From Methylophaga sp. (lineage in GTDB: Bacteria; Pseudomonadota; Gammaproteobacteria; Nitrosococcales; Methylophagaceae), in assembly GCA_002696735.1 (NCBI GenBank), contig NZSL01000008.1, positions 124,001-188,000 on the forward strand: a stretch of DNA of 64,000 nucleotides, in the 5' to 3' direction. Shown here in pieces: positions 38,198-50,100 of the stretch. Made by a program: the position numbers and the translations under genes. Position 1 is the stretch's first letter; every line of letters begins with the position of its first letter. The notes beneath the pieces were generated by a model that saw nothing but the letters and a program-made list of their open reading frames with translations, had not been told where the DNA came from and ran no database searches.

Positions 38198-39004
38198 TTA
38201 CTTGAATTTTTTGCGTAACACGCCGCTTAATGCGTCAACCAGCGTAACCATCAACAAAATCACCAGAAGAATCGCAAATACTTCCTGATACTGCATAATG
38301 CGTAGCGACCCCATCAGCTCAAAACCGATGCCGCCGGCTCCGACCATGCCCATGACCGTGGAAGCACGGAAGTTATATTCCCAGCGATAAATGGCCACAT
38401 CGGCAAACTGAGGCATTACCTGGGGCAGAATGGCGTGATATAACACCTGCATTGGCGAAGCGCCGGCTGCTCGGGCTGCTTCAACGGGCGCTTCATCCAC
38501 ATGTTCTATCGCTTCAGCAAAGAACTTGCCCACCATACCAATCGAATGCAGTGCCAAAGCCAATACACCGGGTAATGCCCCAAAACCGACAGCAGCAACA
38601 AAAATAATCCCCATAATCAGTTCTGGCACTGATCGCAAAGCATTCAAAACGATGCGTGACAGTTGAAAAACCACACCATGGGGAGATGTGTTGCGAGCTG
38701 CTAAAAACGCCATTGGTACCGAAAACATCACAGCAATCGCGGTTCCGGCAATACTCATCGCCAGGGTATCCAATAAGGGTGAAAACCAGTCACGAAGATG
38801 GGTAAAGTCGGGTGGAAATGATTCACTGGCCAATGTGCCAATAGCAGGCAAACCATTCGCCAGTAATTCAAAATTAAGGACATCAACATACCAGGCTGCC
38901 AGCAGAATGATGGCCAATAAGGCCATCACTTGCAGAGTTTGTTTTTTCCAGCGCTGGCTGTAACGTTTCAGTGCCTCTGATTGTTCAAGGACATGGGTAG
39001 TCAT
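38198..39004 (-). CDS. ptxC: Phosphite/phosphonate ABC transporter permease (PtxC/PhnE-like)
   Basis: A 268-residue inner-membrane permease with about six hydrophobic segments and the cytoplasmic EAA loop (EAARAAGASPMQVLYHAILPQ) that contacts the ATPase; quoted as EAARAAGASPM. It belongs to the PhnE/PtxC group. It lies 9 nt downstream of the binding protein gene and 9 nt upstream of ptxD. In the operon it forms the channel for phosphite import. Confidence 0.92.
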   Translation of the reverse strand: MTTHVLEQSEALKRYSQRWKKQTLQVMALLAIILLAAWYVDVLNFELLANGLPAIGTLASESFPPDFTHLRDWFSPLLDTLAMSIAGTAIAVMFSVPMAFLAARNTSPHGVVFQLSRIVLNALRSVPELIMGIIFVAAVGFGALPGVLALALHSIGMVGKFFAEAIEHVDEAPVEAARAAGASPMQVLYHAILPQVMPQFADVAIYRWEYNFRASTVMGMVGAGGIGFELMGSLRIMQYQEVFAILLVILLMVTLVDALSGVLRKKFK

Positions 39005-39013
39005 AAATCAACC

Positions 39014-40731
<1,718 letters not shown>

Positions 40732-40782
40732 ATCATCACCTTTCGCAATATTTAGCACCGCAGTATTGCGGTTCACAATCGA

Positions 40783-40838
40783 ATGCTAAGGTTTGTATAT
40801 GACCGATAAATGAAGGTTAAATGACGATTTAATGACAG
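40783..40838 (-). promoter_or_regulatory. Two tandem Pho boxes and -10 element of the ptx operon
   Basis: On the minus strand four 7-bp repeats, CTGTCAT (40832-40838), TCGTCAT (40821-40827), CCTTCAT (40810-40816) and CGGTCAT (40799-40805), follow each other with exactly 4-nt AT-only spacers (TAAA, TTAA, TTAT). This 11-bp period is the architecture of PhoB sites. Exactly 10 nt after the last repeat comes TAGCAT (40783-40788), a fair -10 element with the spacing seen at PhoB-activated promoters. No -35 box is needed. The operon start codon is 52 nt further on. Confidence 0.85.
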
Positions 40839-40861
40839 AAGGTGTGGTAAAAGACATAAAA

Positions 40862-40891
40862 AAACCGCCGTACTGCAACATACGGCGGTTT
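40862..40891. terminator. Intrinsic terminator after ppnP
   Basis: AAACCGCCGTA (40862-40872) pairs perfectly with TACGGCGGTTT (40881-40891) around an 8-nt loop. On the minus strand it is followed by a T-run, 23 nt after the ppnP stop, and separates ppnP from the ptx promoter. Confidence 0.9.
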
Positions 40892-40914
40892 AGCAAAATC
40901 ATTTTCAATACAAT

Positions 40915-41229
40915 TTAATCAAGATAACTGCAGCAATAATCGACTAATTCGGTGATTTCGATATCAAATGATGAATTAGCCGGTACATTGAATGACTGAC
41001 CGTAGGTAATCGGTGTCCACTCGGTGTCGCCATCGAGACGGTAGCGCAGCTGGCCGGCGAGAATTTCCATTAACTCGGCTTTCTCGGTGCCAAATTTATA
41101 TTCACCCGGCATCATAATGCCAAGCGTTTTATAGCTGCCATCCTCAAAGGTGACTTTGCGGCTGGTGACTTTGCCATCGAAATAGATATTGGCTTCACGG
41201 GTTACCGTGACATTTTCAAATGTAGACAT
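40915..41229 (-). CDS. ppnP: Pyrimidine/purine nucleoside phosphorylase
   Basis: A 104-residue single-domain cupin of the PpnP/YaiE family (DUF1255), which phosphorolyses purine and pyrimidine nucleosides. Family motifs seen: NIYFDGKVTSRKV, GIMMPGEYKFGTEKAELMEI (GIMMPGEYKF part), and QSFNVPANSSFDIEI. The length matches E. coli PpnP (94 residues) with a slightly longer N-terminus. A good upstream region with AGAGAAT precedes the ATG. It is a stand-alone gene with its own terminator. Confidence 0.92.
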   Translation of the reverse strand: MSTFENVTVTREANIYFDGKVTSRKVTFEDGSYKTLGIMMPGEYKFGTEKAELMEILAGQLRYRLDGDTEWTPITYGQSFNVPANSSFDIEITELVDYCCSYLD

Positions 41230-41275
41230 AGGATTCTCTAATGATAAAAATGTGGAGAAATATACGCCGGAGTTA

Positions 41276-42027
41276 TCAAGGTGTCATCCAGTCTTTCATC
41301 TCTTTAAAGCCTTTTGGCACTTCATAGACGTAAAGCGTATCGGTTTTGGTTTCTGACCAGGTAGCACCATTACGATCTACGTAATGAATGGTGTCACCCT
41401 CTTTTTTGATTGCATAATGTACATAGGGACTGCTTGATTTAGGGTCGGTAAACACAAAACCATGCTGCATTTTTAACGGTACGTCCCTATCAACTCCTTT
41501 CTGAAAGGTGCCCAATGCCTGGGTAACCCGCCACCAATAGTAATCGTAGCGTGTGGCATTATCTTTATATTCCATGGCTCGGATATGCTTTGGGCCTGCA
41601 TATCAGCTTCTTCATGCCAATAGCCATTCAATTCCTGTGCACTTATCTGCGGTGGACGCACAAAGTTATAAAGTCCATTTTTGAAACTGAAGCTTTGTTT
41701 CTGCCAGTCCACTTCGGTGGTAATGGTTTTATTGGTTTTTTTGCTGCCCTCTGCAGGTATCATCGTCAACTGATCATCAGCTGATAATTCAACCTGATAG
41801 GTATTCTGTGGATCAGCTTCACCGGTTGGTGATAAAAATGCGATGCCATTATCAAAGGTTAAAACCCCACGTCCTGAGGTATCCACCCAATGTCCTTCAA
41901 GGCTTTGCTTATGGTTTTGACTGATCGTAGCGGCAGATTGTGAAGACGTATCTGCCTGAACGCCTGCCAGCATTGGCATGATCAACACCAGCAGCGCTGA
42001 TGGGATCAAAGTCACTGATTTTTTCAT
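41276..42027 (-). pseudogene. Frameshifted gene for a secreted protein
   Basis: Two adjacent frames look like one protein. The first (from the ATG at 42027) has a signal peptide (MLAGVQAD near residue 26), a beta-rich domain starting LEGHWVDTSGRGVLTFDNG, and a second start LNGYWHEEADMQAQSIS. The same sequence then continues in the other frame from about 41580 (EYKDNATRYDYYWWRVTQ) to KEMKDWMTP. The first frame turns to nonsense after the junction (GAGCCATGG region). A one-base deletion near 41575-41585 explains it. The joined protein would have about 250 residues. It is either a pseudogene or a sequencing error. The family is not recognised. Confidence 0.7.
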
Positions 42028-42064
42028 TTCTCTACTAACGTCCTTTTTAGTGATGGTAAAACGT

Positions 42065-42313
42065 TTATTTTGTATTGAGCTGTTCCAGTTCTTCTACACG
42101 TTTTTCCAGTGCTTCCAGCTTTTCACGAGTACGTAGCAACACCTGCGACTGCACTTCAAACTCTTCTCTGGTCACTAAATCCAGCTTGTTAAACGTAGAG
42201 CTCATTGCAGCACGAATATTCTTTTCAGCGTCTTCACGCATCTGCAGTAAGCCTGGTGGCAAGGCACGGGTAATAGTGTCGGCGATTTCATCGAATTTTT
42301 TCGGATCTATCAT
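42065..42313 (-). CDS. ubiK: Ubiquinone biosynthesis accessory factor UbiK (YqiC/BMFP)
   Basis: An 82-residue protein with the BMFP pattern: N-terminal DEIADTITRALPPGLLQMRE, a central amphipathic region (AMSSTFNKLDLVTREEFEVQ, split) and a C-terminal leucine-rich coiled coil (EKLEALEKRVEELEQL). UbiK trimerises and binds UbiJ to help ubiquinone synthesis in aerobic conditions. The size is typical. It is monocistronic here, between the frameshifted gene and the kinase-like gene. Confidence 0.9.
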   Translation of the reverse strand: MIDPKKFDEIADTITRALPPGLLQMREDAEKNIRAAMSSTFNKLDLVTREEFEVQSQVLLRTREKLEALEKRVEELEQLNTK

Positions 42314-42518
42314 GAGGCTTCCTTTAAGTTTGGTTACTCAAGCTTATTCTACTGTAAAGCAGAATAGACTGACATTTTGGTGACAGCTTTGACTAATAAA
42401 AATCTGCTCTTGAAAGCGTAAAGCGCTAAAAAAATCTGAGTTTATAACGGTAATCCTAAAAAAAAATAACACTATTTATTACAGAACTATTACAAATGAC
42501 TTGAATATTCACTTGGTT

Positions 42519-43331
42519 ATGCAATATCCTCAGATACTGGTTTATATTAGTGGCGCTAGGACGGTATCTAAATTGCTTCTTACAGACGACTCAGCTTCCC
42601 AAAAAAGCAGTCTTAACTTTGACTCACTGTGGCACCTTTATACCAACTGGTTTGAAGAACCCAACGTACGTCGAGGTGGCTGGAGTGGCGTTATAAAACA
42701 ACCTATTCAGGTTGAGTCGGGAGCCGTCGAGGTTTTTATCAAACGCCAGGAAAATCACTCCAGTAAAACGCTATTACATCCTTTTAAAGGTCAAGCTACC
42801 TTCTACAAGGAATACCGCAATATCAGGCGTTTAACCAAAAAAAAAATCCCCACCCTGAATGCGCTGTTCTTTGGGCAGCGTGGCATGAAAGCCATCCTGG
42901 TGACCAAGGCACTTACTGATTATCAACCGCTGGATATCGCTTCACTGAAACTGGATCGCCAGCAAAAACGTGCATTACTCACTGAAGTTGCCAAAAACCT
43001 GAGATTAATGCATCAGCATCACTACCAGCACAATTGTCTGTATCCAAAACATATCTTTGTTAAATATGTGAATGGTGCATGGCGAGTCCGGTTTATTGAT
43101 CTGGAAAAGCTCAAATGGCAACTTTTTAAAAGAAATGCCATTCATCGCGATTTGATTACGCTTTATCGCCACTCTGGTGGTAACTGGTCCGAAAAAGATC
43201 GTCTGTTTTTTTTCCGCGCTTATCAGCAGGAAGCAAAACTTTCAAACCGTTCCAAAAAATTATGGCGAAAGTTACAAATGAAAAATGCCACAAAAAGTAA
43301 AATGATTTTTACTGAATTGTCAGCGACATAA
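42519..43331 (+). CDS. Lipopolysaccharide kinase InaA-family protein (copy 1)
   Basis: A protein-kinase-like fold of the LPS kinase/InaA family (270 residues from this ATG). Seen: EEPNVRRGGWSGV, VFIKRQENHSS (ATP-binding Lys), a YQHNCLYPKHIFVKY catalytic-loop equivalent, and FIDLEKLKWQLFKRN as the metal-binding Asp region. It may phosphorylate LPS core sugar or another acceptor. The start is uncertain: ATG 42519 has no ribosome site, TTG 42501 lies just upstream, and TTG 42573 with AGGA 11 nt upstream aligns better with the paralogue. A close paralogue lies at 56310-57095. Confidence 0.85.
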   Translation: MQYPQILVYISGARTVSKLLLTDDSASQKSSLNFDSLWHLYTNWFEEPNVRRGGWSGVIKQPIQVESGAVEVFIKRQENHSSKTLLHPFKGQATFYKEYRNIRRLTKKKIPTLNALFFGQRGMKAILVTKALTDYQPLDIASLKLDRQQKRALLTEVAKNLRLMHQHHYQHNCLYPKHIFVKYVNGAWRVRFIDLEKLKWQLFKRNAIHRDLITLYRHSGGNWSEKDRLFFFRAYQQEAKLSNRSKKLWRKLQMKNATKSKMIFTELSAT

Positions 43332-43339
43332 CTAAAAAA

Positions 43340-44800
43340 TCATTTTCCTCTCAACAGAGAACCTAATATTCCACGCACTAAGCGTCGACCAATCTGACTT
43401 CCAATCGAGCGCATCGCGCTTTTGGCAAAGGCTTCAAATATTGATTGACGATTACTCGCACGCGATGGTTTCACCGTTTCCTTCATTGCTTCATTCTTTT
43501 CTGCCAAAGCTGCCTGCTGCATTTTTTCAGCGCGTTCAGCTAGCACTTCATGGGCAGACTCACGATCCAAAATCTTGTCATACACTCCGGCTAGCAGAGA
43601 GCTTCGCAATAATTGCTGACGTTGTTGAGGCGTAATGGGTCCAATCTGACTTTGAGGAGGCTTGATCATGGTGCGTTGCACAATCTGCGGACGCCCCTTT
43701 TCATCCAGCATTGATACTAGGGCCTCGCCAACGCCCAAATCAGTTATCACATCCGTGGTGGAAAACGCCGGATTATCACGAAAGGTTTCTGCCGCGGCTT
43801 TAACTGCTTTTTGATCTTTTGCGGTATAGGCACGCAGGGCATGTTGAATACGATTCCCCAGCTGTCCTAATACACTATCGGGAATATCAGTCGGATTCTG
43901 CGTCACAAAATAGACGCCAACACCTTTGGATCGAATTAATCGCACCACCTGTTCAATCTTGTCCAGCAGTGCTTTGGGTGCATCATCAAATATCAGATGC
44001 GCTTCATCAAAAAATAACACCAATTTGGGTTTTTCCGGATCACCGATTTCCGGCAACTGATCAAACAATTCGGCCAGCAGCCATAATAAAAAGGTGCTGT
44101 ATAACTGCGGTGACTGCATCAATTTATCGGCTGTCAGCAAATTAATAACGCCTTTGCCATGCACATCGGTTTGCAGCAAATCATCGAGATTTAATACCGG
44201 TTCCGCAAACAGCTTGTCCGCCCCCTGCTCTTCCAATACCAGTAACCGGCGTTGAATTGCCCCCACACTGGCCGCAGAAATATTGCCATATAACGTCCTG
44301 AATTCGCCTGCATTTTCAGCGACGAACTGCAGCATGGCACGTAAATCCTTCAGATCCAGCACCAGCCAGCCATTATCATCCGCTACCCGGAATATCAGTG
44401 TTAACACACCTTGCTGCGTATCGTTGAGATTCATCAACCGGGATAACAGTAATGGGCCCATATCGGAAATGGTGGTACGAACAGGATGCCCCTGTTCACC
44501 GAACACATCCCAAAAGGTGGTTGGAAATCCCGAAAACTGAAAGTCCTCCAGCTGCATTAAGGTGACACGTTCACTGATTTTAGGATGCGGTTTACCAGGC
44601 TGACTAATACCAGATAAATCGCCTTTAATATCCGCAGCAAACACGGGTACACCAATATTACTGAAAGCTTCAGCAAGTCCCTGAAGGGTCACGGTTTTCC
44701 CGGTGCCAGTAGCCCCAGCCACCAGACCGTGCCGATTGGCCATTTGGGGTAACAAAAAAACCGGCAGCTCAGCCTGTCCTACAAACATGGGTTGTGCCAT
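43340..44800 (-). CDS. HerA-like ATPase/helicase, DUF853 family (YjgR-like)
   Basis: A 486-residue P-loop ATPase of the HerA/FtsK group. Walker A is VAGATGTGKTVTLQGLAEAF near residue 30. The acidic Walker B is LVLFFDEAHLIFDDAP near 262, and IVRLIRSKGVGVYFVTQNP supplies a sensor-like segment. The C-terminus is a basic helical tail (RRLVRGILGSLLRGK). AAGGAGAG lies 5 nt before the ATG. E. coli YjgR is its likely counterpart. The cellular role is not settled. It converges with the LPS-kinase-like gene. Confidence 0.9.
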   Translation of the reverse strand: MAQPMFVGQAELPVFLLPQMANRHGLVAGATGTGKTVTLQGLAEAFSNIGVPVFAADIKGDLSGISQPGKPHPKISERVTLMQLEDFQFSGFPTTFWDVFGEQGHPVRTTISDMGPLLLSRLMNLNDTQQGVLTLIFRVADDNGWLVLDLKDLRAMLQFVAENAGEFRTLYGNISAASVGAIQRRLLVLEEQGADKLFAEPVLNLDDLLQTDVHGKGVINLLTADKLMQSPQLYSTFLLWLLAELFDQLPEIGDPEKPKLVLFFDEAHLIFDDAPKALLDKIEQVVRLIRSKGVGVYFVTQNPTDIPDSVLGQLGNRIQHALRAYTAKDQKAVKAAAETFRDNPAFSTTDVITDLGVGEALVSMLDEKGRPQIVQRTMIKPPQSQIGPITPQQRQQLLRSSLLAGVYDKILDRESAHEVLAERAEKMQQAALAEKNEAMKETVKPSRASNRQSIFEAFAKSAMRSIGSQIGRRLVRGILGSLLRGK

Positions 44801-44997
44801 ATGCTCTCCTTATCTGTGCCAATTCGGTCTCGAAATCCTGATGGGATATTAAACACTTTAAATGTCTCGTATATCAGCTTATCGGTTTGCGGACTATTCT
44901 GATGCAAGCTATGCTGTAGTCAGTCACAGCAGACTATCTGCCACATCGTAACGTTAAATAATAAGCTTTTTAGTAAAGATTTCATTAGGGATTTGTC

Positions 44998-45435
44998 ATG
45001 ACATCAATCGAAATATGGGCCATCGGCATTGTTGCAGCAGTAATTACAGGTATTTTGGGGTTTCTGTTGGGTCGGCGGCAACCCGTTGGCAGCCCGGAAC
45101 AGATGAAACAACTGACCCAGGCGCATGAACGTCAATTAGCGCAGACGCAAGCCGAACTGGATGCCTATCGAGAAGAAGTGCATGCCTATCACGAAAAAAC
45201 AGCCAATCTGTTTGTATCAATTGCAGCACCTTACAAAGAAATGTTTGATCATCTGACTGAAGGTTATGACAAGCTTGGTAATTTCACCGAACGCAAAGTA
45301 TTACCCGATCGTGCCGGTGCATTACTGGATGGTCCGGATGCCAATAAACATATCCCACCCGAGCTGACAGAAGATTTAAAACCTAACCCCGATTACAGCA
45401 AGGTAAACCCGACGGCTGTACAAAAGGATTATTAA
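44998..45435 (+). CDS. YhcB/ZapG family protein (DUF1043)
   Basis: A 145-residue inner-membrane protein with one N-terminal helix (about residues 5-24, GIVAAVITGILGFLLGRRQ), then a long coiled coil (about 30-85, rich in Gln, Glu and Ala) and a Pro-rich end. This is the DUF1043 layout of YhcB, which is linked to cell division and envelope growth in E. coli. A GGGA site precedes the ATG. It is convergent with recD. Confidence 0.87.
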   Translation: MTSIEIWAIGIVAAVITGILGFLLGRRQPVGSPEQMKQLTQAHERQLAQTQAELDAYREEVHAYHEKTANLFVSIAAPYKEMFDHLTEGYDKLGNFTERKVLPDRAGALLDGPDANKHIPPELTEDLKPNPDYSKVNPTAVQKDY

Positions 45436-45443
45436 CAAATCGT

Positions 45444-47186
45444 CTAGCGGATATTGGCGAGTAACCGCGCCAATCCGCTTTCCCTTTGATGTCGACGTAA
45501 TACTGCCTGCTGCAAAACAGGCTGTGTCGACAGGATATTCACGTTTTGCCTTGCTCTGGTAAGCGCGGTATAAACCAGCTCCCGACTTAACACGACCGAA
45601 TCTTCCTGGGGTAATAACAGTGAGACGTGGTCAAACTCTGATCCCTGGCTTTTATGTACCGTCATCGCAAACACTGTTTCATGGGCCGGTAAACGGCTTA
45701 ATGGCAACCAGCGTAACTCCTCACCGAATAGAAAACAGGCCTGCAGTTCCCCTTCGGCAGTCGGCAAAACCAAACCAATATCACCATTAAACAGATTCTG
45801 CCGATAATGATTCTGCGTAATCATCACTGGCCGCCCCGGATAATATGGCTGCGCTGTTCTCCAGCCACGTTTTGCCAGAAGCTGGCTCATCAGTTGATTC
45901 ACCGAATACACCGATTGCGCTCCATTTTTCACCGCACAAAGCATCCGATACGCTTCAAATGCCTGAATACAACTCACCGCATCTGCCCGTTTTTCGATAG
46001 TCTCAATAAAATGCTGATATCCGTTGAGTAACTGGGCCTGGATATTCTCTGTTGAGGGCACAGTTAAGGCGGATAAGGATTGATTTACCAATAAATCCGT
46101 TACCTGTTCAGCATCTCCTCTATTGACTGCCTGAGCCAGTTGACCGACCTGCCCTCCCGCTGCAAAACGATAGCTGTGCTTTAATTTGACCAGCGAATCC
46201 TGCAAGGGATTGTCATCTCTCGAAACCGGTAGCTCTATTTCGCTGATCTGTTTCACCCAGGATCGGAAATCAGCCGAAAAATCCGGTGTGTCGGCACATA
46301 AGTTAGCGAGTACTGCGCCGGATTCCACTGAGGCTAATTGATCACTGTCGCCCAATAAAATCAACCTTGCGTGCAATGGTAAGGCTTTCAGTGTAATTGC
46401 CATCAGATTGATATCAATCATCGACGCTTCATCAACAATCAGCACATCAACCGGCAATGGACGCTCTGCTGAATAGCGCCCCTGATCAAAACGTGCACTG
46501 ATGCCCAGTAAGCGATGCAGCGTTTTAGCAACATATTGCTCACCAGTATGCTGACTGATTGCTTGTTGCAGTCTAGCCGCAGCTTTTCCTGTCGGGGCCG
46601 CCAAAGCTACCCGTGGTTTATCGTCGTTTAATTGCAGACATTGCAGAATTTTTAACACCACCGTGGTTTTCCCGGTGCCTGGACCACCTGAAATCACACA
46701 CAACTGTCGGCGTAACGCACTTAATACCGCAACTTTCTGCCAGTCGGTATCGGGCAGATTATTTTGCCACTCCACCATAAATGTCGACAGATTTTCTGCT
46801 GCTGGCAGGGTGTCCCCGTCCTTCAATCGCCTTTGTATGGCAATTGCTACCTGTTGTTCTGACTGCCAGTAGCGATATAGATATAACAAGCCATCGGATG
46901 TCAGTACTAAAGGTTTAAATTCGCCAGGAGCACCGATAACCTCACTGTTTTGCAGAAGCTCCAACCACAGTGACGCTTCAGGAATCGCGCTCTGAATAAC
47001 CGGATTAAGTGATTGGAAGTCATTCAGATTCAGGCACACATGCCCTTCACTAATGGTTTCGCTTAGCAGTCCAGCCGTCAGGGTAACGATTGACTCTTCA
47101 TTCTGTTGTTGACGACTAATATAGGCTGCAAACTGATAAGCCAGCTCGGAAACCCCCGCTTCTCGCAGCAGTTTCAAGGCATTCAT
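45444..47186 (-). CDS. recD: Exodeoxyribonuclease V subunit alpha (RecD helicase)
   Basis: A 580-residue SF1 5'-3' helicase. Walker A is VISGGPGTGKTTVVLKIL near residue 169, Walker B is VLIVDEASMIDINLM, and later motifs are LLGDSDQLASVESGAVLANL (first part) and FAMTVHKSQGSEFDHVSLLL. The length matches RecD. It overlaps recB by 4 nt and is the last gene of recC-recB-recD. It works in the RecBCD complex that resects double-strand breaks. Confidence 0.95.
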   Translation of the reverse strand: MNALKLLREAGVSELAYQFAAYISRQQQNEESIVTLTAGLLSETISEGHVCLNLNDFQSLNPVIQSAIPEASLWLELLQNSEVIGAPGEFKPLVLTSDGLLYLYRYWQSEQQVAIAIQRRLKDGDTLPAAENLSTFMVEWQNNLPDTDWQKVAVLSALRRQLCVISGGPGTGKTTVVLKILQCLQLNDDKPRVALAAPTGKAAARLQQAISQHTGEQYVAKTLHRLLGISARFDQGRYSAERPLPVDVLIVDEASMIDINLMAITLKALPLHARLILLGDSDQLASVESGAVLANLCADTPDFSADFRSWVKQISEIELPVSRDDNPLQDSLVKLKHSYRFAAGGQVGQLAQAVNRGDAEQVTDLLVNQSLSALTVPSTENIQAQLLNGYQHFIETIEKRADAVSCIQAFEAYRMLCAVKNGAQSVYSVNQLMSQLLAKRGWRTAQPYYPGRPVMITQNHYRQNLFNGDIGLVLPTAEGELQACFLFGEELRWLPLSRLPAHETVFAMTVHKSQGSEFDHVSLLLPQEDSVVLSRELVYTALTRARQNVNILSTQPVLQQAVLRRHQRESGLARLLANIR

Positions 47187-50100
47187 TGAACACCTGCCAT
47201 AAGCTGATCCACTGCTTCCAGTAATGTCCTGTCCAGCCGGTCAAAAAACACACCGGTTTGTGACCACTCCGGCTGCATGCCACGTAAAAACAGATAATAA
47301 ACGCCACCAAAATGCTGTTCCGGATCATAATCCGGTAAACGTTGTTGCAGATGTCGATGTAACGCCAGACTGTAAATCAGATATTGCAACGGATACCCAT
47401 GACTGAGCATCGCATTCTGCAAGGCTTCACCTTGATACTGTGACTGTTCTGACCCCAAGTGATTGGATTTATAGTCGGCCACATAAAAACGGCCCTCATA
47501 TTCAAATACCAGATCGATAAAGCCTTTCATAAAGCCGGTGAGTTCGTGAAAGTGCAGATCGGCTGCTAGTTTCTGCCAGATAGAATCTTTGGCCGTCTGC
47601 TGCAACGCATTTTTTAAGCCGGCCACATTCAAACCGGCCACCGGAAAATAAAACGCCATTTCATTAATCCGCTGACTTGCCGGTAAATCAGATAATCGCA
47701 CACCATTGTCGGCATTCAATGGTGTCTGCAACACCGCCTGCAACCAGTCAGTAACCACTTCAGTCCAGTTTAAATCCAGACCAAACTGTGGCAGTAAACG
47801 CGATACCGTTTGGCTGATTTGGCTGTTATCAGCTGAATCAAATTCAATATTTTCCAGACATTTGTGCAGGAAATTACCGGCCTGACGCCCCCGTTCAAAG
47901 CCAAATCGATCTTTGCTGCTCCGTTGTAAAACCATCTCGGTTTCTACCGTCACCGGTTCAGCGTCGTAATCGGGTTGTTCTGAGACATGGCCGCGACTTA
48001 ACAACGAAAAACTACCAATCCGCCACGGTTTATGGATTTCGCCTTTAAAGCGGCGAGCCTGATAAATGGCAGTGCCTGACTGAGCAGACTGATATACCAC
48101 GGGTGGCTGAGGCTGATACTGCGTCACGGCAATACTGCCTGCACTGCTAGCTGCCAGACGGTGTAAATCGTCACGCATGCCCTCTGAACTTTCACCATGC
48201 AAAAGTTGGTAGAGAGCGGATTTCTGCACATCTCTGACATTGCCCCAGACAATTACACAGCGTTCTCTGGCGCGGGTTAACGCTACATACAACAGACGTA
48301 ATGATTCAGCCTGCTGTTCCTGTTCTGCCACTAACTGCGCTTCGGATAAAAGCGGTTCGGCCAATGCAACACTGGGCTGATGCTGATTTCGTGGATCATG
48401 AAATTCAACGATATCCGTCTTGGTTCTATTGGATTTTGCTGTCCAGTTAAATGGACAGAATACAATTGGATATTCCAGCCCTTTACTCGAATGAATGGTC
48501 ATGATCTTGACCAGCGCCGCATCACTTTCCAGTCGCAACTGCGCTATTTCGTCTTCTGTCGCACTGGCTTCCTGCTGTCTGGCAAACCACTGATTCACTG
48601 CTTCAATATGATTATTCTGCCGGGCGGATTCAGCCTGGATTAATTCGGCAAGATGCAGAAAGTTGGTTAACTGCCGTTCCCCATCCGCCTGTTCCAGTAA
48701 CCGTTGCAGACCATTATCCAGCTGCAGTAATGACCGGAACATCGCCATAAAACCCGATTGCTGCCAGCGTTGCTGTAACAGTTGCAGCTGATCCATTAAT
48801 GCATTCCAACGTAATTCATCCTGCTGAATCGCATACAGCTCTTCCGCAGAGTACTGAAATAATGGACCTGCCAATACTGTGCTGAGTCGTTGATGATGAT
48901 CGGGCTGTGCCAATGCCAGCATTAAGCAGGACAGATCGGCAGCCTGCCGGGAAGCAAACACATTTTCCCTACCCTGCTGCACGCTATTAATGCCTCGACG
49001 CCGTAATGCCTGCTGAATCAATTCGGCTTGTGCATGGTTGGGCACAAGAACGGCAATATCGCCACCTGTCAGCGGTCTTGTCTGTTGACTGTCTTCATCC
49101 AGCAATCGAGCTTTATTGTCGGCAGCGAGATTCAGTAAGCGGGCAATTTCGTTAGTAGTCACTTCGACTGCCGTGCTTTTCATAGGGTCAATGTTTAACG
49201 GTTTGTCGCTCTCCACATAACAGAATTGCAAGGCCGCCTGCTCGCCTTCATCGACTTGCAAAGCCGGCTTTTGATCACGCGAAGCATCCACTTCGACAAA
49301 CGGGATTTGCTCATAAATAAACGGCGTAGCGGTTTGCATAAACAGGCGATTAACCGCACCGACTAACGAAATATGTGAGCGCCAGTTTTTACCTAATGTA
49401 TAGGTTTCATCAGCATCCTGTTTCGCTTTGAGGTAGGTGAAAATATCGGCGCCACGGAAGCTGTAGATCGCCTGTTTGGGATCACCAACAAAAAACACCG
49501 GCAGATCACTGTCAGCAAAAACCCGCTGGAAGTTATCGTACTGAACCGGATCGGTATCCTGAAACTCATCAATCAAAGCTGCTTTGAACTGTTCACGCAA
49601 TCGTGTAATTAACCACTCACCTTGTGGGCCTTGCAGTGCCTGAGAAAGGTTGATCAACAGATCATCATAGGACTGCACCTGCTGCTGGATTTTCTGTTGT
49701 GGCAGTTGTTCCCGGATATAACTCAGTAAATGCAGGCGTAAATGCTGTAATTGCAATGCCCGAACAGTGTCCAGATCCTGATAACGTTGTTTTAACGTAT
49801 CCATAGCTGACCAGAATCTCAGCTCTGGTAACGCCGTGCCTTTTTTCAAACTGGCCTCGGCTTTTTCCAGCGTGGCCAACTCCAGCAGTTCATCCCAGGC
49901 TAACGGACAGGATTGTTCATTGAAAACAAGTTGTAGTAGAACCAGCAGTCTTTCAACTTTTTCAGGTTTGTAACTGGTTTTGCTCAGACCACCACTGTGC
50001 AGAAAGGCAGTAATCTGTTCAGACTCTTTTTGCCAACATTGGCTGACATGCCAAAAGGCATTATTCAATGCTTCGGTGATCGCCTCTGCATCAACTTCCG

